Assembly (NCBI GenBank): GCA_965240325.2
Contig: OZ251222.1
Coordinates: 1,178,001 to 1,242,000, forward strand
Direction: 5' to 3'
DNA length: 64,000 bases
Source: Rebecca billardiae RCC1528
Lineage: Eukaryota; Haptophyta
How positions within the stretch are numbered: position 1 is the stretch's first letter; each line of letters begins with the position of its first letter. This document shows, piece after piece, positions 31,101 through 41,799 of this stretch. A model generated the notes under the pieces. It saw only the letters and a program-made list of their open reading frames with translations. It did not search any database and was not told where the DNA came from. The position numbers were made by a program, and so were the translations under genes.

Positions 31101-33525
31101 CGACGACCTCGCGCCGCCGCCCTTCCCGCACGACTTTGATGCGGCCGTGTGCGCGCGGTTCGGCCTCGATCGGACGACGACGCAGCGGATCGCCGCGCCG
31201 GCGGAGCCGCGGGCGAAGCCGCCGCGCACGTCGCCCAAGGTGATCCGCGTGGTGCTCTGGCTGCACGCCATCGCCGAGCGCTTCGGGCTGCACGGCATGA
31301 CCGCGGTCGACGTGGGACTGACTCACGTGCTCAACGTCTTTGAGGGCTCGCTGCCGTCGTCGCTCGAGCTCAAGGCGATGGAGTCGCGCGCGCCGGACAT
31401 GCACCGGCTGCTGCTGCGCGCGTACCGGCACGCGGTGAAGCTGGTGCTCGACGTGGTCTCGCTGTACCACATCGACGACCTCTGGGCGCCCGCCGAGGCG
31501 GACGCGGTCGCGGCCGAGCTCGCCGAGCTGAACAATGGCCGCCGGTGGTACGTTGGCCCAATCGGCTCGGAGGCGTGGGCGGCGGCGATGGCGCGGCGGA
31601 CGGGGCGGCTGTTCGGGCTGAAGCGCGGCGAGGGCGGCTTCGGCGCGGCCGCGTCGCACTCGTCGCAGCTCCTCACGCTGCGCGAGGAGCAGGCGGCCGT
31701 GGGCGAGTGGTCCGGCACGATCGTCCGAGCGCTGTGGGCGTCTCAACTCGTCGAGCTGCTCTTCGCCGCCAACGACGACGACGAGCGCTACTCGATCCAG
31801 GCGCACACGCGGCTCCTGCGCAACCTGGCGGTGCAGGCGGCGTCGGCGCCGCTCGGGTACCCCGCGTTCACCTCGGGGCCGCGGCTGTGCTCGCTGCGCG
31901 TGGGCGCGGACGACGCGCTCACGCGCGCGTGCTGCGTACCCGAGCCCGCGCGGCCGCAGCCGGGCGCGGCCGGCAGCGCCGCTGGGGCCAAGGGCGTGGC
32001 GCGGCGGCGCTCGGTCAAGCCCCCGCGCTCAAGCGAGGGCTGGTCCAAGCCCGCGTCCGGCGAGTCCTCCTTTGACCGCGATGCGCGGCGGGACAACCTC
32101 AGCCCGCTCAAGGCCGCGGGCGCGGCCTCGGCCGGTGGCCCGGAGTCGCCCTCTGTCGGCCGCTGCGCGGCGGGCGGCGACGGCGCGGCCATCCGGGACA
32201 CTGTCTCCGTGATCGAGGTGTCTGCTGACCGTGAGAGCGCGCTGCGTACCCCCGGCGACCACCGGTACGCGCGGCCGAGCGACTACCGCTACGCGCGGCC
32301 GAGCGCGGCGGACGTGACGGCCGTCATCCCGGTCAGCCCGGCCGCCTCGCTTGGCGGTGCCGTTGGCGACGGCGGCGGTGGCAGCGGCGGGGCTGGACCG
32401 AATAGCGCGCGGCGCGGCAGCGTTGGCACCGTGAGCCTGATCCTGACCGGCGGCAGCAGCAGCAGCAGTGTGGCCGCCGCCGGTGACGGTGGCGCGGGCA
32501 GCGGCGCGTTCCCGGCGCGCCCCTCGACCGATCCGACCGCCAGCAACGCCGGCCACAACGGCGCGCGCTGTGCCGGTGGCGGCAGCACCGCCGGGCCAGA
32601 TCGAGGTCCAGATCGAGATCGCATCTCGCAGCAGATGATGGTCACGAGCGTGCGCTCGAGCCTGGCTTCGTCCGAGCGGCTCGACGGCGCACCCCTGCCG
32701 CTGCCCGCGACGATCCGGCCGGCGGCGGACGCGCGCGGCGCCGCGGGCCCGGGGCGTGCCGCCGGCGGCGGGTCGAACCCCGAGCTCCCGCCTCTCCCGC
32801 CCGTGCACGCGGCGGCGCGTCCGGCGCCGGTCGCGCGCGGAAACTCAAAGCATGAGATCGGGCGCATGGTCGATGACCTGCTGGCGGACATCAGCGCGAC
32901 ACCGCAGGGGCCGGGCGCGGTGCGCCCTCCGATCGGCTCGCGCTCGTCGTCGCAGTCGAGCGCGCACGGCGTCCCGCAGCGCAGCGGCTCGGGGGTGCGC
33001 GTGGGCTCGGCGCGGCCGCCGCCTGTGCCGCTCGCGCGCGCAGAGTCTGGCACCGGACAGCAGCCGGTCTGGGGTCAGCCGGGGCACGTGCGGCCGGCGT
33101 GCCCGTCCGAGGGCGGCACGAGCACCGCGGGCTCGCGCTCCGCCTCGCCCGACACGGCCTCGCGCGGCGGCAGCGGCGGCTCGGACGCGCGCGGCGGCGT
33201 GGTGCCCATCGCGCCCGAGCTGGGAGCCGTGCTCGCCGACATTGAGCCGCGCGAGCCGCCAGGCGCGGCCGGCGACGGCGACGGGCGGCACGGCGACCGC
33301 GAGGCCGGCGCGCCGCCGCGGCGGGCGGCGGGCTGGGTGGGCCAGGCGTCGTGGGAGGGCACGAGCGTCGCCGAGACCCCGAGCGAGCGCCACCTGCGGC
33401 CCGACGGGCCGGGCGCGCGCGCCGACGGGCCGGGCGGCAGCGTCATCGACGGCGACGACGTCGACCTGGACGAGCTCTTCGACGAGGTGGAGGCCGCGTC
33501 GCGCGCGGACTCCTCCGTCCCGTGA
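28160..33525 (+). CDS. Pecanex-like multi-pass membrane protein, two exons
   Basis: Exon 1 (28160-28447) and exon 2 (28564-33525) join in frame to 1749 residues. The 116-bp intron starts GTGTGC and ends GCGCGCAG. The first ~500 residues hold many hydrophobic segments. The pecanex C-terminal domain follows: a ...TSCHNVE... segment near 754, then WFELIADFADPDIN, RRWYVGPIGSEAW near 1085, ERYSIQAHTRLLRN near 1169 and PLGYP near 1191. Pecanex proteins are ER/endomembrane proteins first known from Drosophila Notch signalling; their biochemical activity is not settled. The last ~500 residues are Ser/Gly/Pro/Ala-rich and probably disordered. The exon 1 start was chosen because ADKRRLAERRL and the first membrane spans lie there. 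The single large open frame beginning at 28315 overlaps the intron and is not the true start. Confidence 0.85.
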
Positions 33526-34330
33526 CGGCGAGGCGCGAGGCGCGCAGCCTGGCATCCTCGGTGGTACTTGAGCCGATCGTGAATATAGTGCCGTCGTGCT
33601 GCTGGCTGACGGAGTCTGTCTAATAAGTGTATAACAGTACCGCAGCAGTCACTATTGATAATTTAATTACTACGAGTAGTACGACTCCGTGACTGGCTGA
33701 GCGGCGCCGGCGGGGCGGGGTTCTGAATCTGATTGGTTCTACTACGCGAAGTTTAAGTCGATAATCGCGATGATAACTTGGGCGGCAGTGCGCTCGGCAG
33801 AATGAATAATAATGCTATGAACTGATGTGAACTTATAACTTATTCAGTAATATCGGCGGGCCGCCTTCGCTGTATTCTCCCGCATTAATACGGGGTCCAA
33901 GTGACTACTAGGCAAGTGCGAGCCGCGCAGCGCGGCGGGTGGATCGCGCTTCAGCAGCCTCAAGGCCGCGCTCAAGCTTTACGATCGCGGTGCAGGCTAT
34001 GCTCTGCCACCAACGCCGACTTCGTGTCGACGATCGGGCACTGCCGCCGACGAATCAGGAGACCCGCGTCGTCCTACAGAACCTGTGTCGCTAAATCATA
34101 GAATGGGTCCAGCACGCACCAAAATAAAATCGAAAAAATGCCTCGACGGGTTTTCACGGTGGAGTGAGCGCGAGTTTCGCCATAAATTCGAGCTGCGCGG
34201 CGGCCGGCCCGGGCGGGTCGTGGCGAGCGGGCGGCGGTCGAGGACTCGACGCGGAGGGCCCTCCGCCCCCCGCTCGACTTGGTGCGCAGCGAGCATTGGC
34301 GCGCCGACCCCCATGCCGTGCGGGTCGAGG
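33526..34330. other. Intergenic with a dispersed 3'-end-like motif
   Basis: AT-richer DNA follows the pecanex stop. At 34048-34110 a segment containing CGACGAATCAGGAGA, CCTGTGTC and AAATCATAGAATNGGTCC matches 41581-41638, which likewise lies upstream of a plus-strand gene. No separate gene was recognised. Confidence 0.5.
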
Positions 34331-37300
34331 ATGTGGCCCGCGAAGAGCGCGCGCAACATCGTGCTGATCTCCGACCCCGGCCCGGATCCCGACGACGTGA
34401 AGGCCATCCTCATCGCGGGCACGCTGCACAAGCGCGGCGATGTGAACCTGCGGCTCGTCGTCGCGAATGGAGGCGGCCAAGCTGAGCGGCGTGCGCAGCT
34501 CGCGCGCTGCCTGCTCGATGCGATCGGCTCGCACGCCGTGCCAGTGGCTGTGGGCTCGGAAGGGACGGCGTACGAGCCCGCCCCGCACGAGTTTGCGCTG
34601 CCCGGCATCGATGCCGTCGATAGAGCGCGCCTCGAGCCCGATGGCCACGGCGCTCTGATGGGCACGCTCGAGTCCGCGAGCAATGGGTCGGTGTACATCG
34701 TGTGCACCTCGAGCTTGCGCGACTTGGCGGACGCCATCTTGGCGGACCAGGCGCTGATGCTGCGCAAGGTGGCACGCGTCGTCGTGCAGGCTGGGCTCAC
34801 GTACGACGAGGCCGAGAGCAGCTGGGAGCCGGACTCGTCCGCCAACAACGAGCTCGACCCCGACGCAGCCGCGATCGTGTACGCGTTCTGCTTCATGTAC
34901 GGGCTGCCGCTCACCGTCGTGAGCCGACACGCGGTGCCGCTGCTGCCGATGCAGCTCGCGCGCTCGTTCGCCGAGCGCACGAATTCACCGGTGCGCGCGC
35001 GCGCGTGCGCCGCGCGCACGAGTTCGTCCCGCGCGCGCCTGTTCTCGCCTGCGGCCGTGGCGCATGCCCCTGCTGCCGAGGGAGGGTAGCATGCCACGCC
35101 CAGCGCTCGCCGTCCTTACGCGACTGCGCTGCAAATAACGGCACGACTCGCGCGTCGGTGGCCGCGCAGCTGATGGCTTACCTCGCCAACGCGCAGTTCC
35201 TTGGTCTCGAGGGCCTCTGGCAGCGGCTGTGCGCGGGCAAGCTGCCCGCGCGCTGCACCAAGCAGTGGTACTTCGAGACCTTCTGCGGCGTGGACGCGGC
35301 CGCGTTCGAGGCGCGCGGCCTCGACGGCTTGGGCGCGGAGGAGAGCATGCTGGGGCACCTCAACGGGTGCGCGCCGCGCGAGCGCTCAGGTCTCCGCCGC
35401 GCGCCTGCGCGCGCACGTCCTCACGGCATGCGCTGGTCCTCTTTGCGTGCCATGGCGAGCCTGTCTGATCAGCATGCCTGCCCCACGCACCGCGCCGCGC
35501 GCGCTCGCTGCCCGGTGTTCATCACACTCATCAGCTTTGTGAAGCCGTACGCCGTGTGCGCGCTCATGGCCGCTCTGCCCGGGCGGCTTGAGGAGACCTT
35601 TGCGCACGTCCCGCGTGCGGACATCCGAAGGGCGCGGAGCACGCCCGCCGCGGCGCACGCGCTCTTCCTGACCGCCGAGCATTCCGTCGGCGTCGAGCCC
35701 GTGATCGCTCTGCTGCGCAACGTGTCTCGTGCGCGCGGCGTGCGGGCGCGCGGCGCCGCGGCGCGCGACGCGCGCCCACGCGCCTTGGTCGCGCCGGCTC
35801 ACACCCTCGCGCTCCGCGCTGCCGTGTGCTGCCGGCCCCTGCGTCTGCGCCGCCGCTGCGTGGCAGACGATGTGGTCAGGGCAACGGCGTCGACGACGAC
35901 TGCCCCCTCAGATGAGCGGCGGCATCGCATCATGCGCCGCAGCCCACCGTCGAGCGCATTCCAGCGCCGGATCGCGTCGATGGTCGAGCAACACGACCAG
36001 CACGAGCTGCGCGCGTCGCAAAGCGCGACCAACATCGCAAGCAGGTCTGCCGAGCGGGCGCGCCGCGGCGAGGGCGGCCCGCGGGGAGCCGGGCCGAACG
36101 AGGACGGCCACGAGGGCGACGGCAGCGGCGTGCTCTCCCCCGAGCACATGATCGCGCTGCTCGAGAGCTCGGTGATCACGACGCGAGCGATCCTGGCGTA
36201 CGTGACGCGCGTGGCGGCGCTGAGCGGCATGCTGCTGAGCGTGTTCGCGTTTGGTGGGTACGCGTTCGTCTCGGCGACCGGGAGGCTGCGCGGCGCGTGG
36301 GCCGTCTTCGGGATCACGACGGTCACGGTGGCTTCCCTCTCGCAGACGCTCATCGTGCTTGCGCTGCAGCCGACCGAGTCGCACCGGCGCGCCGCGACCG
36401 CGTGCGCGGTGGTGTTTGTCGTCGCTGTGGGCACGACCGTGATGACCACCGCGCCGCTCATCCCGCGCATGCTCGCTGCCGAGCCAGGCTCGATCCAATT
36501 CTGCGGCACGACCGCCACCGACGCCATGTACGTGGCCAACGGCGTGCGGCTCGTCGTGTACAACTGCGTGGCTGTGTACCTCACGCTCGGGCTGGCGCAC
36601 GTGTGGGCTCGCACGTGGACGCTCGCGCCGCTGCCCTCGCAGACACTGCGCATCGAGGCGTTGTGGTGGTTCTCGCACGCTGCCTTGCTGACCATGAGCA
36701 TGCCCTTGGCGACGTTCACCTTCTCGCGGTGCATCGACGAGGGGCGCCAAGGCGCGCCGGACTCGGCAGCCATGCTGCCCGCCAGCGCTGTCTGCTGGCT
36801 CGTGCTGGTCGGTCTGCTGTGGCTGTACTGGAGGCCAGGCTCGCGCGCGCGCGCACACGCCACGCTCACGCGCACGGCGTGCGGCTCAGCGGCCGTGTCC
36901 GAAGCCGACCGGCTGGGCGTGGCCCTGGCGCCGCTGATCGGCCACGGCAAGCGTGCGCCGCGGCTGCTCGTCACGCAGGAGCTGCGCGCGCTGCGCGGCG
37001 CGGAGCTCTCGCCCGAAGCGCTACGCACGATGCAGCTGCCCACTGCCGGGTCCGACAGAAGCGACGGCCGGCACCGCGGTGCTGCCATGCTGTCGTGGCC
37101 GACGGCGGCCGAGTCGGGCCGCTGCTGGCGGCTCCGGCCGCTGCTCCATTCGCTGGTCGTGCAGCCGCTGCGCTCAGCGTGCCGCTTCCTCGCATGGCCG
37201 TCCATCCCCTCCGCGATGAGCATCATCTCGCCGCTCGAGCATCTGCGCTGGCAGCGGTACGACAGGCGCCTCTCGATCACCCGGGTCGACCCGACCGCAG

Positions 37301-37902
37301 ACCGCTCGCTCGCGCCGGAGCGGATCGGCGCGTTCATCCTCCACTCGCACCAGGATGACCCCAAGCAGCGCGCGCGCGAGCTGCAGCTGTGGGCGCGGCG
37401 GCAGCACGCGCTCACGGGCGAGTGGCCGCGCGTGTGGCTCGATGCGATCTCGGCCGACCCGAGCCTGGACAGGCAGCAAGCCCTCGAGCACAGCGTGATT
37501 GCGATGTGCCGTTCGGCCCGGCTGCTGTGCGTCGTCGGACCGAGCTTCACCGAGCGGCTCGCGTGCGTGGGCGGGCTGCTCGCGTGGCGCGCGACGGGCG
37601 GCTCGGTCGAGGACGTGGAGGTGATGGTGATCGGCGGCACCGACGAGGAGCGGCGCAGCGCGGTCGCAGCCTTCGACGCGTTCCACGTGGCGGACACGCT
37701 GCGCAGCTCGGCGAGCGCGTCGCGCTTGGATGACGGGCTGCGCGCGCTCCTCCACGCGGTCGAGCTCGCGGGCGCGCCACTGGTGAACGCTGTCGTGCGC
37801 GACCTGCTGCCCGCGGTGCAGCGAAGCGCCGAGGAGGAGTCGGCGCGTGAGTCGAGCCGCCTAAGCGCCGATGAGGGGGGTAGTATCCTCCTTATCTCGT
37901 GA
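34331..37902 (+). CDS. Nucleoside-hydrolase-like / multi-span membrane / TIR-like fusion (predicted, four exons)
   Basis: Model: exons 34331-34990, 35170-35366, 35535-35728 and 35867-37902, 1028 residues. All introns are GT-AG with GTGCGCG donors, and the frame closes. Residues 1-350 look like the inosine-uridine nucleoside hydrolase fold: ISDPGPDPDDVKAIL near 14-28 (the metal/ribose Asp cluster of the DxGxDxDD subtype), VVANGG, and NNELDPDAA near 171. Residues ~458-671 hold five or six membrane segments. A TIR-like domain begins near 837 (GAFILHSHQDD), continues VWLDAISADPS near 872 and CRSARLLCVVGPSFTERL near 905. The helix that carries the catalytic Glu in active TIR NADases (WCxxEL) reads ACVGGL here, so NAD cleavage is doubtful. 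If the 35729-35866 intron is wrong, this could be two genes, the second starting at the ATG at 35932. Substrate and role are unknown. The ATG at 34331 was preferred over 34313 because it directly precedes the domain. Confidence 0.6.
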
Positions 37903-38073
37903 GCAAGGCTTCTTAGAGTCAGATTGTTCTTGATGATGACGATTGTAATAAGCAGATGGTTCTTCATCACCGTTCTGTGGACCGAGTTCGTCGTTCGTCC
38001 AGCAGAGTTCAGTGTGTCATACCAGTATAATGTTACATGCAAAGGCGACCGTTTGGACCCACAAACCGCGCCC

Positions 38074-39423
38074 ATGGCCGCCAGCACAGCCCGCGCTCTT
38101 GCTCACGCTCACGACGAGGCCGAGGCGGAGTTGTGGGAGTGCGCTCGTGATGTCGCTGAGATGCGGAAGGAAATGCTCCGCAAAGCGCTCGAGCTGCTAC
38201 CCAGCCAGGCGCAGCTGACCGATGGCGCCACACCGCGCGCGGCTGTCGCCGACGTCCTCGGCGAATTCTGCGAGCGCGACGACGACTCTGCACTCATGCT
38301 GCTCAGGAGCGGAGAGGAGCGGCTGCAGCGCGCGCTCGCCACCCTCAGGGAGCAGGTGGCTACTCTCAAGTCGGAGCACGCGTACGTTCTCAAGCTCGCG
38401 GATAACGTGAGAACCGCCGCCGCATCCGCGCAGACGCAGCGGGCGTTTGGCAGTGTCGGCACACGCTACGAATCTGTGCCCACGCCACCCGTCTCGATGC
38501 TGAGGGCGGCCGCCGCAACGGGCACGAGCATGACCGTGCCACGTCGAGTGAGCCCCGGCGCACGCTCCACACGTCGCGCCCACGAGCAGGCGCACTCCTC
38601 CTACTGGCCGCACCACACGGCTCCACCCCAGCTTGCGCGGCCTGCACGGCCCCAGACCGCCGGGCACGCTCGCGCGCGAGATGGCTCGGACGCGGAGGCG
38701 CGTCGCGTGGCAGCACAGACGGCTCGACCTCGTCCGGCGCGCGAGCATGCACCAGCCCGCCCAACGCCCGCGCCACCCGGTGCGACCAGCGGTACAGGCG
38801 CGCGGCGCGCTGCGCCTTCGGCGCAGCGCGGCGCGCCGCTGAGTGGGCAGCCGCCGCCCAAGCCTGCCGAGCGTGCCCGCGGCGGCGGCGCACAGCTGAG
38901 CCAGATCGGCCGCGACGGCGTGCTCAGCTTGGCGGACCTTGTCGACGGCGGCGATGAATCCTCCGTCGACGTCGTTCATCCGCATCACCGCGCTACACCC
39001 GGACGGCCATCAGCCAAGGCCGCCGACCCGCCTGCAGCGCCCGCTGGCGCAGTCGCCGCCGCAGCGGAAGCGGCGCCAGTGCCTGGAGGACAAGACGCGG
39101 TGGCCACGGCTGCGGCGCAGCTGGGGGACCCCGCCGACAGCGCGGCCGACAGCTCTCCGAAGCGCGCTGCTGTCGCTCCCCAAGAGCATCCGCCGGAGAC
39201 AATGCCGCTGCAGCACGCACCTCGCGATGCCAACGCCGCTGATGCCACTGGAGACGATCACGAGGATGCGCCGACGAGTGAGTCCAGTGATGCCGGCAAG
39301 CCGTTGGATCACGACGCGTTGGATGCCGATCTCAACGCTCTTTACAGCGCGCGGCGGCACGAGGCGGACTACGATGCAGACGCGGCGGATTATGAGCTCG
39401 ATACGGCACTCCTCGACGATTGA
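38074..39423 (+). CDS. Hypothetical coiled-coil protein with acidic C-terminus
   Basis: A 449-residue protein that I do not recognise. Residues ~10-125 are helical and heptad-like (AEAELWECARDVAEMRKEML; LATLREQVATLKSEHAYVLK), fitting a coiled coil. The middle is Ala/Pro/Arg-rich and probably disordered. The last ~60 residues are strongly acidic with Tyr (HEADYDADAADYELDTALLDD at the end). The start is the ATG at 38074; the open frame before it codes an unrelated hydrophobic run. It lies 171 bp after the TIR-like gene on the same strand. Microtubule- or centrosome-type scaffold function would be a guess. Confidence 0.6.
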   Translation: MAASTARALAHAHDEAEAELWECARDVAEMRKEMLRKALELLPSQAQLTDGATPRAAVADVLGEFCERDDDSALMLLRSGEERLQRALATLREQVATLKSEHAYVLKLADNVRTAAASAQTQRAFGSVGTRYESVPTPPVSMLRAAAATGTSMTVPRRVSPGARSTRRAHEQAHSSYWPHHTAPPQLARPARPQTAGHARARDGSDAEARRVAAQTARPRPAREHAPARPTPAPPGATSGTGARRAAPSAQRGAPLSGQPPPKPAERARGGGAQLSQIGRDGVLSLADLVDGGDESSVDVVHPHHRATPGRPSAKAADPPAAPAGAVAAAAEAAPVPGGQDAVATAAAQLGDPADSAADSSPKRAAVAPQEHPPETMPLQHAPRDANAADATGDDHEDAPTSESSDAGKPLDHDALDADLNALYSARRHEADYDADAADYELDTALLDD

Positions 39424-40079
39424 TGAAGGCGATGATGCGCTGCAGTTGCTGTTGCCCCTGTTTCCCCTGTTTGCTAAAAGAGTCGCACATGTACAGAGCT
39501 CAGCAGGCAGGCGAGTAGATAGATTGATGTAGCGGCTTACGTTCAACTAGTGTACCGCCCTTGGTTCAACGGTACACGTTGGGACAAGGGCCATAAAGGA
39601 TGGCCGCTTCTGAACCTGTGATGGAGGCCCTGCCGCACGCGCCCGTGCGCGGCGAGGGGTGGAGTGCGCCTGCGGGGCTGGCGGGCGTCAGGGTCGCCTC
39701 GAGAGGGTCGATGAGTCCCCCGCCCAAGCGAGGGCCACCCCCTCAGTCGGCCTCTCCGCGTCGCGCGCGTCGTCGGCGCGCGGGTGCTTTCGAGCCCCTG
39801 TGAAGGCACGCCGAGGTACGAGCAGTCGGCCACAGTGCGCTGATGCGGCCGCGGCCACTGGCGGAGCAGCCGCCAGCTCTCGCCCTTTTCTCAGTTCTTC
39901 AAGAACGGATTTTTCCTGCTCAAGTTTGTGGTACACGACTTCCAGACTGGTCGTACCTGGGCTTGCCTTCACCTTCGGTACCAGACGTGGCGCAAAGCGG
40001 TCATCCTTTATGGTTGGGAGTCGTACAGTATACGTACAGTTTACTAAGAATAAGAGACGCACAGGATATCCAAAGCAGC
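39424..40079. other. Intergenic with one copy of a dispersed repeat
   Basis: The segment ACAGTTTACTAAGAATAAGA with GACGCACA, at about 40035-40063, recurs twice near 55020-55103. A minus-strand frame (about 39860-40062) reads KLEQEKSVLEELRKG and could be a coding fragment, but it overlaps the glycosyltransferase leader and was not called. Confidence 0.45.
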
Positions 40080-41165
40080 ATGTCGGCCACTCAGCGCCCG
40101 CGTTGCCGACACGATCTGGGCCGTGCAGCAGGCCTGGCCGTGGCGCTCCTCGCGTACAGCGCCACGGCCGCCGGCGGTGTACGCCCTCAGGGCACGCCTA
40201 TGGGTCGAGCGGCGCGCGTGCCGCTGCCCATCTTCATCGTCACCCTCGACGACCGTTGCAGTTGGCGCTATGGCGCGTTAGCTCGGCAGATGGGCCGGAA
40301 GATTGCGATGGTGGAATCCGGCCAGGCTGGCTTCGAGATCAGCGTACCGGTGTCGGGTGTGTGTTTCAGTCGCCGTGGGGATCTGGCCCGGGCACTCGCG
40401 CTGCCACTTGGCGATGCCCCGTTCGGCCACCTCAACTGCACCACGTGGCGAATGATTGCGCAGCGCAAGCTCGCCATGTGGGCGTCGCAGATGCGCGCGC
40501 TCGATCAAATCATCTCCGCACGTCGCGACGCCGTGCTCGCCGAGGACGACGTGTTGTACCAGCCCTCCCTCTCGGGCTTCGCGCCGCGCCTCCGCCGCGT
40601 GCTCTCCGCCCTGCGCGAGCTGCCAGGCTGGGACATGGTGTACCTGGGGACGTGCTTTGAGATGCTCAGCGCCGTGACGGCGTGTGCGCGCCTGGAGGAG
40701 GGCGTCGGCGCCGGGATCGGGCCGGAGGATGGCGAGTCGTCGCCGCTGTGGCTCACGCGTGCGGGGCGGCCGACGTGCGCGCACGCCGTGCTGTACAGCC
40801 AGGCGGGCGCGCGCAAGGCGCGCGCGCTCCTGGCCAGCTGGGGGAGCAAGTACCGCGCGCGCACGATTGCCTTTGGCTCCGAGCAGCCCACGACGAGCAC
40901 GGTGAATAACGGAAAGTCGGGAAAGTGTCACCCCTCTCTGCGCACGCCGTACCACAACTTCAAGCGACTTTTCCTTGGGCACGACCAGGTGCTGCAGGGC
41001 GCGGTGATGTCGGGCGAGCTGCTCGCATTCGAGGTGTGGCCGCAGCTAATGGTGCAGAAAATGCACGTGAACCAGTCGAGCCACACGTACCGCGGGGCCA
41101 TACCAGAGTCGTGCAACGAGGCGGAGGAAGGCACGGAGGCGCTGCTGTGGCGGGCGGCGGGATAG
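40080..41165 (+). CDS. GT25-like glycosyltransferase, secretory pathway
   Basis: A 361-residue single-exon protein. The N-terminus (AAGLAVALLAYSATAAGG) looks like a signal peptide or type II anchor. The body resembles LPS/procollagen-type family 25 glycosyltransferases: PIFIVTLDDRCSWR near the start, VLAEDDVLY (DxD-like acidic site) near residue 157, PGWDMVYLGTCFEM, and CAHAVLYSQAGARKA. These enzymes transfer galactose or glucose from a nucleotide sugar to protein or lipid acceptors. Family level is the limit of this call. The ATG at 40080 was chosen because it directly precedes the signal sequence. A possible polyadenylation hexamer (AATAAA) lies near 41308. Confidence 0.7.
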   Translation: MSATQRPRCRHDLGRAAGLAVALLAYSATAAGGVRPQGTPMGRAARVPLPIFIVTLDDRCSWRYGALARQMGRKIAMVESGQAGFEISVPVSGVCFSRRGDLARALALPLGDAPFGHLNCTTWRMIAQRKLAMWASQMRALDQIISARRDAVLAEDDVLYQPSLSGFAPRLRRVLSALRELPGWDMVYLGTCFEMLSAVTACARLEEGVGAGIGPEDGESSPLWLTRAGRPTCAHAVLYSQAGARKARALLASWGSKYRARTIAFGSEQPTTSTVNNGKSGKCHPSLRTPYHNFKRLFLGHDQVLQGAVMSGELLAFEVWPQLMVQKMHVNQSSHTYRGAIPESCNEAEEGTEALLWRAAG

Positions 41166-41799
41166 CGCGCGCGCGTAGCGTCGAGCGCGCGTGGCGCCGA
41201 CGATCTCCCGTCTGCCGCCCCGTGAGTGCTGGCCGAGCTCTACATCGCAACACACTCAAGAATAGGGACCGGCTTCGTCGGGTTGACAATGGACCGCCCG
41301 TGAAACTAATAAAGATCTGCAGCTGCTGACCAAGGGCGGCACACCGGCCCGGGCGACCACATCCACTACCCGCACTACGGCATCAACTTGAACAGCCTCG
41401 GACGACGACGACGCGGGCAACTACATGATGACCAAGGCCGACGACGACTGCAAAACAGCGGCATCCCCGGGCGCCTACTACCTCAGTGACCGTGTGATCA
41501 GCATCGGTTACGACGACTCCCTCACCCGCGGCCAACGCGCTCCAGCGACATCCTCCATTAACTCCATTCAGTACTTCGACAGACGAATCAGGAGAGCTGC
41601 GCCCTCGTGCCTGTGTCTTTAAATCATAGAATTGGTCCGGCCTTGTGCTGACCATCGTCGGCTCATCAAGGTCATTCAGGGGAGTCGTCGTCAGTTCCGA
41701 GTTCGTCAATGCAGGCCATCCCCGAGCGGCAAAGACGGCCGGCCGCCCACGACGCCTGCTTTGCCTGCTGAGTCAAGCTCGTCTCACCCGACCCAAACC
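41166..41799. other. Intergenic with dispersed repeat motif
   Basis: Holds the second copy (41581-41638) of the motif seen at 34048-34110. The preceding DNA (41340-41560) has a coding-like composition but contains stops; it may be the end of a decayed element. No gene is called. Confidence 0.45.

Noticed and set aside
29080-31806. 908-codon minus-strand frame opposite the pecanex-like gene
   Set aside because: Composition typical of antisense shadows in GC-rich DNA, no domain, and it overlaps conserved pecanex coding sequence.
35932-37902. TIR-like protein as a separate gene from the ATG at 35932
   Set aside because: Not excluded, but the upstream hydrolase frame has no stop before it and a frame-consistent intron joins them, so the fusion is preferred and the alternative is noted there.
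39688-40062. Minus-strand 124-codon frame with a helical segment
   Set aside because: It overlaps the leader of the glycosyltransferase gene, loses protein-like composition halfway and matches no family I know.
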